From Nitrospirota bacterium (GTDB taxonomy: Bacteria > Nitrospirota > Thermodesulfovibrionia > Thermodesulfovibrionales > Dissulfurispiraceae), in NCBI GenBank assembly GCA_015233655.1, contig JADFXI010000006.1, forward strand, positions 1-56,989: DNA of 56,989 nucleotides, in the 5' to 3' direction. Both the position numbers and the translations under genes were made by a program. The notes beneath the pieces are model-generated. The model saw nothing but the letters and a program-made list of their open reading frames with translations. It was not told the DNA's origin and searched no databases. The first letter of the stretch is position 1; each line of letters starts with the position of its first letter. This document shows, in pieces, positions 14,551 through 23,831 of this stretch.

Positions 14551-15861
14551 CTAGAGCCTCCAGTAACGGCTGAATCCTGCAGCGGCTGCTGAGCCGGCCT
14601 CAAAGACTCCTTTTACATCAATTAAGACAGGGCTCGCATTACAAATAGCCCTTAAATCCTTTATCGAGAATTTACTGAATTTTTCATGCCTTACGGCAAG
14701 AATAATTCCGTCATAAGGAGAGAAGTCTTTGGGAGTGCCGATAAGGTCAATGCCATACTCTTCCTTTACCTCGGCTTTGTCGGCTTCCGTATCAAAAATA
14801 AAGCATTGCACCCCGTATTCATTAAGCTCTCTATAAATGTCGACCACTCTCGTATTCCGCACATCCTTCACATTTTCTTTGAATGTGAACCCCATAATCA
14901 AAATCCTGCTCTTATTGACAGTGCTGCCGGTCTTTATCAGTTCTTTTATTGCTTGCCCTGCGATATATTTACCCATATAATCATTTATCCTTCTACCGGC
15001 AAGAATTACCTCAGGGTTATAGCCGACCTCCTGTGCCTTGAAAGTAAGATAATAAGGGTCTACTCCTATGCAGTGGCCGCCGACAAGCCCGGGCTTGAAA
15101 GGCAGGAAATTCCACTTTGTTCCAGCCGCTTCCAGTACTTTAGAGGTGTCCAGGCCAAGATGATGAAAAATAATCGACAGCTCATTGACCAGTGCTATGT
15201 TCAGGTCACGCTGAATGTTTTCTATCACTTTTGCAGCTTCTGCAGTGCGTATGTCAGCTGCCCGGTGCACTCCTGCCTTCACCACTTTGCCATATATTCC
15301 GGCGAGAAGGTCTGTGGTCTCATTGTCCTGCCCTGCAACTACCTTTACGATTGATTCGAGGCTGTGCTGCTTGTCACCCGGGTTTATCCTCTCAGGTGAA
15401 TAGCCAAGTCTGAATCCACGGCCTGACATCAGCCCCGAATGCCGCTCAAGTATGGGCCCGCATACCTCTTCGGTTACGCCGGGGTAAACCGTAGATTCAT
15501 AGACAACAACAGCGCCCTCCGCAAGATGCTTTCCCACTGTTTCGGATGCCGACTCAAGCGGCTTCAGGTCCGGCATGTTGTGCGAACTGACCGGCGTAGG
15601 GACGGCAATAATGACAACAGCAGCCTCCCTTAACCTTTCGGGCCGGGAAGTAAACTCGACCGAGGCCTCGCGCATGTCTACAGCAGATACTTCCTCTGTC
15701 CGATCTGTCCCTGACTTCAAGTCTTTTATCCGGCTGTCGCTGATGTCAAAACCTATGACCCCTTTAAACGCCTTGCCTAATCCTATGCAAAGCGGCAGGC
15801 CGACATATCCCATGCCTACTACCGCAATTTTCTTTTTTCCGGAAATAAATTCGTCCAGCAT
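14551..15861 (-). CDS. tviB: Nucleotide sugar dehydrogenase (UDP-HexNAc 6-dehydrogenase, TviB/WbpO-like)
   Basis: 436 aa cytoplasmic NAD-dependent enzyme that makes a UDP-N-acetyl-hexosaminuronic acid for surface polysaccharide. The N-terminal Rossmann fold has GMGYVGLPL. The central region carries the YSPERINPGD motif and the catalytic Cys in GGHCIGVDPYY. The C-terminal UDP-binding domain has GFTFKENVKDVRNTR. Length and motifs fit the TviB/WbpO/VipA branch better than UDP-glucose dehydrogenase, though the exact sugar cannot be told from sequence. It is divergent from the two glycosyltransferase genes, with which it may share a polysaccharide pathway. Confidence 0.88.
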   Translation of the reverse strand: MLDEFISGKKKIAVVGMGYVGLPLCIGLGKAFKGVIGFDISDSRIKDLKSGTDRTEEVSAVDMREASVEFTSRPERLREAAVVIIAVPTPVSSHNMPDLKPLESASETVGKHLAEGAVVVYESTVYPGVTEEVCGPILERHSGLMSGRGFRLGYSPERINPGDKQHSLESIVKVVAGQDNETTDLLAGIYGKVVKAGVHRAADIRTAEAAKVIENIQRDLNIALVNELSIIFHHLGLDTSKVLEAAGTKWNFLPFKPGLVGGHCIGVDPYYLTFKAQEVGYNPEVILAGRRINDYMGKYIAGQAIKELIKTGSTVNKSRILIMGFTFKENVKDVRNTRVVDIYRELNEYGVQCFIFDTEADKAEVKEEYGIDLIGTPKDFSPYDGIILAVRHEKFSKFSIKDLRAICNASPVLIDVKGVFEAGSAAAAGFSRYWRL

Positions 15862-15990
15862 CCCATCCCCTTATTGTCTCGTGACTTTTCCAACAAGCCT
15901 TAATGATATAATAAACAGGTGCAAAAATAAAATATTCGGCCGCTGCCTGACCCTTCAAGGGAGGGTGCAAGGCCGGTTTATTTCAGAGGC

Positions 15991-17018
15991 ATGCGATAAA
16001 AATACTGTTCATTCGCCGTGACAATATCGGCGACCTTATCTGCACGACACCGGCAATCCATTCGGCAAGAGAGAAATATCCTGATGCTGCAATAGACGTG
16101 CTGGTGAACTCCTACAATGCTGACGTGATTTCAGGCAACCCTGACTTAAATGATGTTTATGTCTATGAAAAAGCCAAGCATGCGGTCGGCAAAAGCAAAT
16201 TTTCTGTTTGGCTCGACAATCTGAAAGTATTTTGTCGGATAAGAAAGGAAAGATATGACGTTGCCATCGCATGCGGCTCATATTCCCCGACTCTTGCAAA
16301 ATATGCATTTATGACAGGCGCCAGGCTGAAAATAGGTTATGCCAATAAAGACGCGCCGGGTCTTTTTTTAAACAACCCTGTGAGTCCCTTGTCAGGCACT
16401 GCACATGAAGTAATGAGCGTATTTAATCTCCTCGGCCCTCTGGGAATACATGACGGGCCTGGAAAATTGATTCTTGTGCCTGATGGACAAGAGCTGCGCA
16501 AGTTTCAGGAATATAGGATAAACACGCTGAAGGATTCCGGCAAACCTGTTATAGCAATCGCGATCAGTGCAAGGCTCAGGGCAAACAAATGGCCGGTCGA
16601 AAAGTTTATGGCACTTATTGATCAAATCCTGAGTCAAAACTCTGCTTATGTATTGCTTTTATGGGCGCCGGGGTCAGAGTCGAACCTTACCTTTCCTGGT
16701 GATGATGAATCAGCTGAACGCATATGCAGCCATTTTGGAGGTCGTATCGCAGCATATCCGACCCATTCGCTGAAAGCGTTGATTGCAGCCATAGCCGGTT
16801 CCGACATAGTTGTTACCCTCGATACGGGATCTCTCCATATGGCAGCGGCTATGGGTAAAGTTACAATTGCCCTTATGACAAAGGGAAAGTCATTGACCTG
16901 GTATCCGTGGAAGACTGAGAGTATAGTGCTTACAGCCGACAATAACGTGGAAGACATACAGGTAAACGATGTATTAGGGGCAGTCAATAAATACATTGGG
17001 AGTTGCCGAGAAAAATGA
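15991..17018 (+). CDS. Glycosyltransferase family 9 (heptosyltransferase-like), frame broken at the start codon
   Basis: About 340 aa if complete. The conserved N-terminus (KILFIRRDNIGDLICTTPAI) is encoded from about 15999 in the frame that ends at 17018, but that frame has no ATG, GTG or TTG before 16098. Starting at 16098 would delete the first beta-alpha unit of the fold. An ATG at 15991 is one base out of frame: adding a single base after atgcg would give MRIKILFIRRDN, a normal family start. So either a one-base deletion or sequencing error is present, or a rare ATA start (15996 or 16002) is used. The C-terminal half has the ADP-heptose-binding pattern (SDIVVTLDTGSLHMAAAMG). The stop overlaps the next gene (ATGA). 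Confidence 0.8.
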
Positions 17019-18136
17019 AAATAGCGCTTGTGCGAAAGAAGTATACTTTCCACGGTGGGGCTGAAAGCCATATGCAGAAGCTCGCGGAAGCGCTTGCATC
17101 AAGAGCACACGAAGTGCATATTTTTGCCGCCCAGTGGGACGCTTCACTCAATGACAATAATATATTTGTCCATAAAGTGCCTTCACTAGGATTTAATTCC
17201 ATAGTACGCGACCTGTCATTCGCTTTTAGCTCCTATCACATACTGAAAAAAAATCGGGCTGAGTTCGACATTATTCAGAGCCACGACAAGACCCTCTACC
17301 AGGACGTATATTTTGCCGGAGACGGCTGCCATATCGAATGGCTGAAGAAGAGACGCCGGCATTCGGGGCTTCAAACAAGGCTTTCCATTTTTTTTAATCC
17401 TTATCACAGACTGGTCCTGGCCCTGGAGAGGGCCATATTCAAGGGACACAGATTTAAGAAAGTCGTTGCCATATCAGAGATGGTCAAGAATGAAATTATG
17501 GCCAACTACGAAGTAGAACCCGGAGATATAGAGGTTTTGTATCATGGCATAGACACCGAGAATTTCCATCCAAGAAACAGGGAACGCTTCAGAGATGATG
17601 TCAGAAAAAAATATTCTGTCAGCAACGAGGAAAGGGTTGTGCTTTTTGTGGGATCGGGCTTCGAGAGGAAGGGGCTTGCTTACCTCTTGAGTGCTGTCGA
17701 GGTCTGCCCCCAGCCGCTGACAGTATTGATTGCGGGGAAAGGGCCGTTCAGCAAGTACAAGCATTTGGTAAAACGGCAGAGGGTGATTCATTGCGGCCCG
17801 CAGCCTGAGATACACAAGTACTACGCTGCCTCTGACTTGTGCGTGGTCCCCTCTATATACGAACCTTTCGGGTTAGTGCACCTCGAAGCCCTGGCAAGCG
17901 GGATTCCCGTTATTACGACGCGCAGGAGCGGCGGCGCTGAACTGATTGTTGACGGTGCAAATGGTTTTGTAGTGGATGCCCCCGAAGATGTCGAATCGAT
18001 AGCTGACAGAATAGGGGCGGTCCTGGACAAGCAGAGATATGCTGCAATGTGTGAAAGCGCGAGGTCCTCATCCGAGAAGTTTACATTCGACAGGCACGTC
18101 GAGCGATTGACAGATATTTACCTGTCGCTGAAGTAG
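17015..18136 (+). CDS. Glycosyltransferase family 4
   Basis: 373 aa GT-B enzyme. The N-terminal acceptor domain starts MKIALVRKKYTFHGGAE, with the Gly-Gly loop typical of GT4. The C-terminal Glycos_transf_1 domain has FVGSGFERKGL, the IAGKGP strand and the E-x7-E nucleotide-sugar site (EPFGLVHLEALASGIPV). The ATG at 17015 overlaps the GT9 stop by 4 bases; an in-frame start 12 bases earlier exists but adds nothing conserved. Coupled with the heptosyltransferase-like gene, it probably acts in lipopolysaccharide core or surface glycan assembly at the inner face of the membrane. The sugar donor and acceptor are unknown. Confidence 0.87.
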   Translation: MKIALVRKKYTFHGGAESHMQKLAEALASRAHEVHIFAAQWDASLNDNNIFVHKVPSLGFNSIVRDLSFAFSSYHILKKNRAEFDIIQSHDKTLYQDVYFAGDGCHIEWLKKRRRHSGLQTRLSIFFNPYHRLVLALERAIFKGHRFKKVVAISEMVKNEIMANYEVEPGDIEVLYHGIDTENFHPRNRERFRDDVRKKYSVSNEERVVLFVGSGFERKGLAYLLSAVEVCPQPLTVLIAGKGPFSKYKHLVKRQRVIHCGPQPEIHKYYAASDLCVVPSIYEPFGLVHLEALASGIPVITTRRSGGAELIVDGANGFVVDAPEDVESIADRIGAVLDKQRYAAMCESARSSSEKFTFDRHVERLTDIYLSLK

Positions 18137-18139
18137 GAG

Positions 18140-19243
18140 TTATTCAGGTATTTGATTGTAGAGGTAAACGGAAATAAGGGCGAATGCGAGCGGCATAATC
18201 CACGGGGCGAGAAGGGGATATACAGCCCCGGTGTATCCGAGGGACAAAAAGACGGAGTATCCAAGCCAGTAAATTAGGCTTATCAGAAGGCCCAGCCCTG
18301 CTGCAATAACGCCGCTTTGTGAAGACGACTTGGAGCTGAGTATTTTTTGCAGCGCCTTGTGGTCGCCTCCCACAGAGAGCGATATTCCCAGGAGCAGCAT
18401 GAAAAAATTTATGAGCGGATAGGACATGCGCGAACTTATATCGACACTGAGCTTGATGTTCTTAAACCCTGCTTCAGCGAGCCTGCGCTGGTATTTTATG
18501 AGTTCGATCATGCTCATTTCCTCCACGGACCAGAGGTCTTCCTTGAATATATTCGGGGATTCGATATTCGGGTACAGCATTTCACTCAGTCCTGATATTT
18601 TACCGTTAGATAAATCGTATTGCCTGACGTTTCTGAGTTTCCATGCCGTGCCGGCCCATTCGGCGGTGTCAGCATCAATCCTTTCTTTCAGGGACCCAGC
18701 GTCAAATTTGAAAATGCTGACGCCCTTAGACAAGTTCCTGTCAGGCAGATAAAGCGAGATGCGAACAATGGAGCCGTCTTTGCCCCTCATGTAGAGCGTG
18801 CCCTCTTTGAAAGTCACGTCCTTCCTTTTTTCCGTTATCTGGTTTCTTATGGACCTGATTTTCTTTGATGTCGCCGGAATCACAATTTCCTCCAGCATGA
18901 AGCCGACGAGCGTGAGCGCCAGGCCGATCCCAAGAAAGGGCAGAAGGATATGTTTCATTCTTCCGGAGGCTGCTTTTATTATGACGATTTCCCGTCTCTT
19001 GATCGCCTGCGAGAATATGAAAAGTGCGGCAAGCAGGGTAGACATTGCCATAATATAATGAAAATATTTAGGAATCGAGAGCAGGATAAATTCAAAAAGC
19101 AGTTTCAAAGAAGGCTTATGCGGCAAAAACTCTTCAATTCTGTCGATGAGTCCTATAATGCTGAAAATGAGCGCTATGCCCAGTCCAAGCACAACGAGCG
19201 CCTTCAAAAAGTCCTTAATATAAAGTTTCTGTACTATTAGCAT
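18140..19243 (-). CDS. lptG: LPS export permease LptG (YjgP/YjgQ family)
   Basis: 367 aa inner-membrane permease with three N-terminal membrane helices, a periplasmic beta-jellyroll domain (about 120-260) and three C-terminal helices, the YjgP/YjgQ layout. With LptB and LptF it extracts LPS from the inner membrane. The coupling-helix region (AASGRMKHILLP) follows the second helix. The ATG at 19243 (MLIVQKLYIKDF) is the family-like start; an upstream extension is ignored. It is the second gene of the lptF-lptG pair and converges on the GT4 gene with only three bases between the stops. Which of the two is F and which is G rests on order and is less certain than the family. Confidence 0.85.
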   Translation of the reverse strand: MLIVQKLYIKDFLKALVVLGLGIALIFSIIGLIDRIEEFLPHKPSLKLLFEFILLSIPKYFHYIMAMSTLLAALFIFSQAIKRREIVIIKAASGRMKHILLPFLGIGLALTLVGFMLEEIVIPATSKKIRSIRNQITEKRKDVTFKEGTLYMRGKDGSIVRISLYLPDRNLSKGVSIFKFDAGSLKERIDADTAEWAGTAWKLRNVRQYDLSNGKISGLSEMLYPNIESPNIFKEDLWSVEEMSMIELIKYQRRLAEAGFKNIKLSVDISSRMSYPLINFFMLLLGISLSVGGDHKALQKILSSKSSSQSGVIAAGLGLLISLIYWLGYSVFLSLGYTGAVYPLLAPWIMPLAFALISVYLYNQIPE

Positions 19244-19286
19244 AGTAATCCTTATATGTGAGACACGCAAGACGCAGGTGTCTTGT

Positions 19287-20348
19287 TCATCTCCTGTTCA
19301 CCTTTTCGAACACAATTAACGCAAATGCCGACAGGACCGTGAATGAGAGCCAGGCGCCGGCAGCAAGGGGCAATTTGCCTGACCGCGCCAGGTTTTCTCC
19401 ATAAATCAGCAATGTGTAATATACGGCAAATACGGAAAGTCCCACTGTCAGCCCTCCGAGTTTCCCTGATTTGCCGGCCATAAGCGAAAGCGATGGACCA
19501 AGAAATATTATGATGAGGCATATGGCCGGCATGGAGAGTCTTCGGTAGAATTCGAGAGTATACGGGACTTTTTTGTCACCCATCGTTCTGGCCCCTGTAA
19601 GAAGTTCGCCGGGCGTCATTTCACTATTTTTGCGTTCCCCCGGGTCAATCGACGGAGTTAATTTGAAATGATATTTTTCAAACTGAATTTCGGTTATCAT
19701 CGCCTTGTTGGTAATATAAATGTGGCCGGCGGACAATGAAAAACTCAAAGTATCTTCTTCCTTGACTATCTGGCCGTCTCTTGCAACGATTATTTTCTGT
19801 TCATCCTTTTTGCGCTCATCGACGATAAAAATGCCCGAAAGGCTGGTGGGCGAGGGTTTTTCTTTGACGAGTATCATAATATTCTTGAATGCAGTATTGA
19901 AAATGCCCTCTTCAATGGTCATTGGGGCCCGCTTTGCAAGGATGTCGGTCAAGCCTTTCCTGAGAAAAGTGCTTCCCTTGGGGCTCAGATAGAAACTCAT
20001 GCCAAGACCGATGATAAAGCATACCAGCCCCAAATAAATGACCGGCACCGCTATCTTCTTAAAAGGCATTCCGCTGGTCTTAAGTATCGTTATCTCATTG
20101 TCGGTCCCCATCCTTCCGAAAGCGAGAAGAACGGACAACAGCAATGCCATGGGAATGGACAATATAAGAATTTGCGGCTGCAGGTAGAATACGATTTTCA
20201 ACATGTCGTAAGCCGAGGCCCCGACCCCTGCAAGCAGTCTGCTCAGTCTCAGCAGCTTTTCCATCATGAGTGTGAAATTCAGGAAGAGGATAGACAGTAA
20301 AAAAGATGAGAGCAGTTCTTTTAATATAGCCCTGTGGATTAATAGCAT
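19287..20348 (-). CDS. lptF: LPS export permease LptF (YjgP/YjgQ family)
   Basis: About 353 aa, same layout as LptG: N-terminal helices, periplasmic domain with the conserved RAPMTIEEGIFN segment, and C-terminal helices. The EITILKTSGMPFKKIAVP coupling segment is a hallmark of the family. The start could be 20348 (MLLIHRAIL, matching LptF starts), 20369 or 20387; 20348 is chosen on family resemblance since none has a strong Shine-Dalgarno. It is the first gene of the pair, 43 bases before lptG, and divergent from the IscA-like gene. Its presence supports an LPS-bearing outer membrane, consistent with the nearby heptosyltransferase-like gene. Confidence 0.85.
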   Translation of the reverse strand: MLLIHRAILKELLSSFLLSILFLNFTLMMEKLLRLSRLLAGVGASAYDMLKIVFYLQPQILILSIPMALLLSVLLAFGRMGTDNEITILKTSGMPFKKIAVPVIYLGLVCFIIGLGMSFYLSPKGSTFLRKGLTDILAKRAPMTIEEGIFNTAFKNIMILVKEKPSPTSLSGIFIVDERKKDEQKIIVARDGQIVKEEDTLSFSLSAGHIYITNKAMITEIQFEKYHFKLTPSIDPGERKNSEMTPGELLTGARTMGDKKVPYTLEFYRRLSMPAICLIIIFLGPSLSLMAGKSGKLGGLTVGLSVFAVYYTLLIYGENLARSGKLPLAAGAWLSFTVLSAFALIVFEKVNRR

Positions 20349-20463
20349 GCCACGTATAAAATATCTCATATGCAGCAAAAAGGTCAAAAAAGGGGGCGTG
20401 TCTATTTGCCTTTTTAGCCGTATTTCTTTTATTCTAAACTATCAACTATTTGGAGGTACGATC

Positions 20464-20784
20464 ATGGTTACCATTACTGAAAAAGCTGTAGAAAAAGCCA
20501 AGGCCATATTGGCCGCGGAGGGCAAAGATAGCTGGGGACTCAGAATCTATAATGCCGGCGGAGGTTGCTGTGGGCCGTCTTACGGCCTTGATATAGATGA
20601 AAAGCCTCTTGCTGATGACGATGTAATCGAAAAAGACGGATTGAAGGTTTTTGTGGACAAGAGCACTGTGCAGACGCTTGCAGGCATGCAGCTTGATTAT
20701 TTTGATGATGGAGAGAAGGAAGGCTTTACTCTGTCAGGAGGCGCTGCTCCTTCGTGCGGTTCCGGCTGCAGCAGCTGCGGATAA
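20464..20784 (+). CDS. IscA/ErpA-like iron-sulfur cluster protein
   Basis: 106 aa HesB/IscA-type protein that carries or delivers Fe-S clusters. It begins MVTITEKAVEKAK, has a Cys pair in GGGCCGPSYGL and a C-terminal Cys cluster (PSCGSGCSSCG), which is more Cys-rich than the plain CGCGxSF end of IscA. The longer upstream frame is rejected because the ATG at 20464 has a TGGAGG Shine-Dalgarno and starts at the conserved domain. hemB follows 12 bases after the stop, so the two are co-transcribed. A role in feeding Fe-S enzymes of this sulfur-respiring cell is likely but not shown. Confidence 0.8.
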   Translation: MVTITEKAVEKAKAILAAEGKDSWGLRIYNAGGGCCGPSYGLDIDEKPLADDDVIEKDGLKVFVDKSTVQTLAGMQLDYFDDGEKEGFTLSGGAAPSCGSGCSSCG

Positions 20785-20796
20785 TAAAAGGCTTAG

Positions 20797-21768
20797 ATGT
20801 TCCCTGTCCACCGTTTCAGACGATTAAGAAAAAATGATGCAATCAGGAGAATGATTAGGGAAACCTGCCTTTCTCCTGATTGCTTTGTCTATCCGCTGTT
20901 TGTTACCTCCGGCAAGGGTGTCAAAAAGGAGATCTCATCGATGCCCGGCTGTTACCAGGAATCCGTTGATGTTATAGTCGGCAGCGCAAAAGAAGTCTAT
21001 TCTCTGGGCATTCCGGCTATCCTGCTTTTCGGCATACCCGAGACTAAAGACGAACTCGGCACGTCTGCTTATGACGAAAAAGGCGTGGTGCAGGACGCAA
21101 TCAGGGCCATTAAGGACGCCGTTCCGGAACTGTACGTGATAACCGATGTCTGTATGTGTGAATATACGAGCCATGGGCATTGCGGGTTTATAGAGAATGG
21201 AGATGTCGATAACGATAAAACTCTTGCCCTCCTTTCCCTGGAAGCGGTATCACATGCAAGGGCCGGGGCCGACATGGTGGCCCCTTCGGACATGATGGAT
21301 GGCAGGGTCGCGGCCATAAGGAGCGCTCTCGGCAGGGAAGGATTCAGTTCTATCCCCATAATGTCTTATGCAGCCAAATATGCCTCTGCTTTTTATGGAC
21401 CATTCAGGGAGGCTGCAGAGTCCACCCCCCAGTTTGGAGACAGGCGCACTTACCAGATGGACCCGGCAAATAAGCGGGAGGCGCTGAAAGAAGTCGCGCT
21501 CGACATAGAAGAAGGCGCAGATATCATTATGGTAAAACCGGCGCTGGCATACCTTGATGTAATCTCGCTCGTGAAATCCTCATTCGCCCTTCCGCTTGCA
21601 GCTTATAACGTCAGCGGCGAATACTCTATGATAAAGGCTGCGGGACAAATGGGCTGGATTGATGAAAAAAGGGCGATGATGGAAATGCTGCTGTCTATAA
21701 AACGAGCAGGCGCCGATATTATTATCACTTATTTCGCAAAAGACGCGGCAAGAGTTTTAAACAGTTAA
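20797..21768 (+). CDS. hemB: Delta-aminolevulinic acid dehydratase (porphobilinogen synthase)
   Basis: 323 aa. It condenses two 5-aminolevulinates into porphobilinogen in tetrapyrrole synthesis, the route to heme, siroheme and cobalamin. The metal site [14 protein letters not shown] keeps the Cys ligands of the zinc-dependent type. The active-site lysines lie in [14 protein letters not shown] and MVKPALAY. Length is typical. It sits 12 bases after the IscA-like gene. The product feeds siroheme for the dsr genes and heme for dsrJ, a metabolic rather than genetic link in this window. Confidence 0.95.
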   Translation: MFPVHRFRRLRKNDAIRRMIRETCLSPDCFVYPLFVTSGKGVKKEISSMPGCYQESVDVIVGSAKEVYSLGIPAILLFGIPETKDELGTSAYDEKGVVQDAIRAIKDAVPELYVITDVCMCEYTSHGHCGFIENGDVDNDKTLALLSLEAVSHARAGADMVAPSDMMDGRVAAIRSALGREGFSSIPIMSYAAKYASAFYGPFREAAESTPQFGDRRTYQMDPANKREALKEVALDIEEGADIIMVKPALAYLDVISLVKSSFALPLAAYNVSGEYSMIKAAGQMGWIDEKRAMMEMLLSIKRAGADIIITYFAKDAARVLNS

Positions 21769-21870
21769 TTTTCGGTCCGCAAACCCAGCGTGCCTTAACA
21801 TCCGCGATGTACTCACAGCAATTCTCACCGCCACCGATAATTATTATTGTGCTGGCTCAATATTATATTC

Positions 21871-22725
21871 TTATTCATCGTATTCATCTTCAATTAATTC
21901 TGCAATACGCCTAGTTTCTCTCATGTTTCTCCCAGTAGTTTGGATCACCATTCCAAGGCCTCTGTCGTCCCAATGCAAAACAATTTCAATTTTACCATCA
22001 GGGTTAACTTTTTTAATAAGTCGAGATACTTCTCGATTGAAGGGCAACGAATTAATTATAGCTAATACATGTCGAGAATTTACTAACCTGTTGGCAAATG
22101 CCCTTAATACATCTGTCCCATGGTCGTCTCTGAAATGAATATTCTTTACGCGTGGTAACAATTCAGTTTCTACTAATTCAACTTCACCAATGTTTTCAAT
22201 GTAGACTTGAATTTCTTGCCTGTCCAAACACTCTGGCGAGAATACATTGACTACCGCAACAACTTCTATCGCAAGAGTACCATCATTCGCTTTTGTTATG
22301 GAAAGTAAATTATTTTCCCAGACAGTGCTGCCTGAAAGGCTAATTGAGAGTGTCTCGTAAATGTGTGCAGCAGCTAGTCCAAGGCATTCTGTTCTTTCAA
22401 TTCCGTTTCTAGAATCTTCAAAAAAATATCTATGACTGAGATATTGTTCTATCTCCTCCTCATCATTGTCATCAATAAACGGATAAGTACGGGCAGCCAA
22501 CAATAAATCTTTTAAATTACGGCGGTTTGTTCCAGATAACCATTGTTGCATGGTGTAGCCATCGGCAAGGGCAATCTCGTGCAAATTGTACTCAAAGCGT
22601 ATCCGCAGGAATCCTTTGTCTCTTCCTTTTTTGTAAGTCTGAATAAACCGAGCCATTTTTTGATCGGCAATGGATCTGTTGACACTTAAAGGAGAAGCGC
22701 TGAGTTCGTTGTATACCATCTCCAT
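21871..22725 (-). CDS. Unknown third protein of a DUF262/ATPase defence-like operon
   Basis: 284 aa with no family I recognise. It is soluble, with no signal or membrane helix. An acidic C-terminus (IAELIEDEYDE) and a mixed alpha/beta composition are seen. A segment around KIEIVLHWDDRGLGMVIQTT resembles a compact beta-rich unit, and no catalytic motif stands out. The start is one base after the stop of the ATPase gene, so the three genes are tightly coupled. Base composition is clearly more A+T-rich than hemB next door, which suggests the operon was acquired. It may be the partner or effector-regulator of the ATPase. Confidence 0.75.
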   Translation of the reverse strand: MEMVYNELSASPLSVNRSIADQKMARFIQTYKKGRDKGFLRIRFEYNLHEIALADGYTMQQWLSGTNRRNLKDLLLAARTYPFIDDNDEEEIEQYLSHRYFFEDSRNGIERTECLGLAAAHIYETLSISLSGSTVWENNLLSITKANDGTLAIEVVAVVNVFSPECLDRQEIQVYIENIGEVELVETELLPRVKNIHFRDDHGTDVLRAFANRLVNSRHVLAIINSLPFNREVSRLIKKVNPDGKIEIVLHWDDRGLGMVIQTTGRNMRETRRIAELIEDEYDE

Positions 22726-22726
22726 T

Positions 22727-23830
22727 TTACACGAGTTTCATAAGTTGATTACTCCATTCATCAAGGAGATTTGCAGGATACGTGCTCAGCTCTCCATTCC
22801 TGTCAACTTCAATATCTGTAATTTTTGAATATTGTTCTTCCGCCTCTAATTTCTTTTCGAAATAGAAAAGAATCTCTTTATCGTTCGTTATGTTTTTTTC
22901 TTTAGTAGCTACTCTAATCCCATTCAGCACATGGTCACTATGTGTTTCAATAATGACTTGCACATCATTCATTGCCGTTAAAGCAATGAGTTTTCCTAAC
23001 TCTGCTTGACCACGAGGATGAACATGTGATTCAGGATTTTCAATAATTATCAGATCGCCCGGTTGCGCAGCCAACAAAACAGTTACGACAGGTAATGAGT
23101 ACGAAATCCCAAATCCGACATTTGCAGGTTTAAATTTATTCGTGAACCCTAAGCTGGGTTGTTCAAACTGCATATCAAGTAAAATATATTCAGAGTTAGG
23201 AATGTCAGTCACATTGAACTTTACGCCAGGTGATATTTCTCCCATCCACTTGTTTACCTGCTCAAGTAACTGTAAAGAATTTGACTTGGCATGTTTAAGA
23301 TTAACGAATTTTATGTCATTGTCTCCATAGACATTCAGAAAGTGACCAGTGAATTGCCCCTTATCACCTATATTTCGGTGATTAATAACAGAGGTGTAAG
23401 ACTTATCATGAATTGTTTTAGGGTCAGTACGACTGGCGGAAAGATATTGAAAGCTATTGCTGAAGAGCGCTTGATTAAAAAAAGATGATCCAATCGGTTC
23501 ACTTTTCTCAGTCTTGAAATAATCAGCCTCAGAGTTATACACAAAATTGAATCGCTTACTCACATTATTTGTAAAAACAATTTCAAAAATCAGTTTGTCC
23601 TCTTTGCTATATTGATAGAAGGCATCCTTTCCTTTACCTATATCAACATGAGTGCCGTTCAGCTTTAACTCACCCTGATTCAAATTATCTGATTGCCGAA
23701 GTAATAAAAGACCTTGAATAAACGTGGATTTCCCCATCCCGTTTAAACCCAGTGCCACATTCAGATTTCGCAAATGGAACCTATGCGTCTTAATAGATTT
23801 AAAATTTATTAATTCCAATAATTTGATCAT
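22727..23830 (-). CDS. AAA/ABC-type ATPase with DUF3696-like C-terminus
   Basis: 367 aa, SMC/RecF-like ATPase. Walker A is GLNGMGKST (about residues 29-37). The Walker B region is LIIIENPESHVHPRGQ, with the ENPE-HP-GQ pattern of the AAA_15/DUF3696 families, and an H-loop (IIETHSDHVLNG) follows. The C-terminal end (IEVDRNGELSTYP to the final Leu-Val) matches the DUF3696 style. It is flanked by the DUF262 gene (1 base) and the unknown gene (1 base). Such ATPases serve as sensors or motors in several anti-phage systems (established for related families); the role here is inferred. Confidence 0.82.
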   Translation of the reverse strand: MIKLLELINFKSIKTHRFHLRNLNVALGLNGMGKSTFIQGLLLLRQSDNLNQGELKLNGTHVDIGKGKDAFYQYSKEDKLIFEIVFTNNVSKRFNFVYNSEADYFKTEKSEPIGSSFFNQALFSNSFQYLSASRTDPKTIHDKSYTSVINHRNIGDKGQFTGHFLNVYGDNDIKFVNLKHAKSNSLQLLEQVNKWMGEISPGVKFNVTDIPNSEYILLDMQFEQPSLGFTNKFKPANVGFGISYSLPVVTVLLAAQPGDLIIIENPESHVHPRGQAELGKLIALTAMNDVQVIIETHSDHVLNGIRVATKEKNITNDKEILFYFEKKLEAEEQYSKITDIEVDRNGELSTYPANLLDEWSNQLMKLV

Positions 23831-23831
23831 T

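Noticed and set aside
20266-20463. N-terminal extension of the IscA-like protein
   Set aside because: It overlaps lptF and its leader; the ATG at 20464 has the Shine-Dalgarno and starts the domain.
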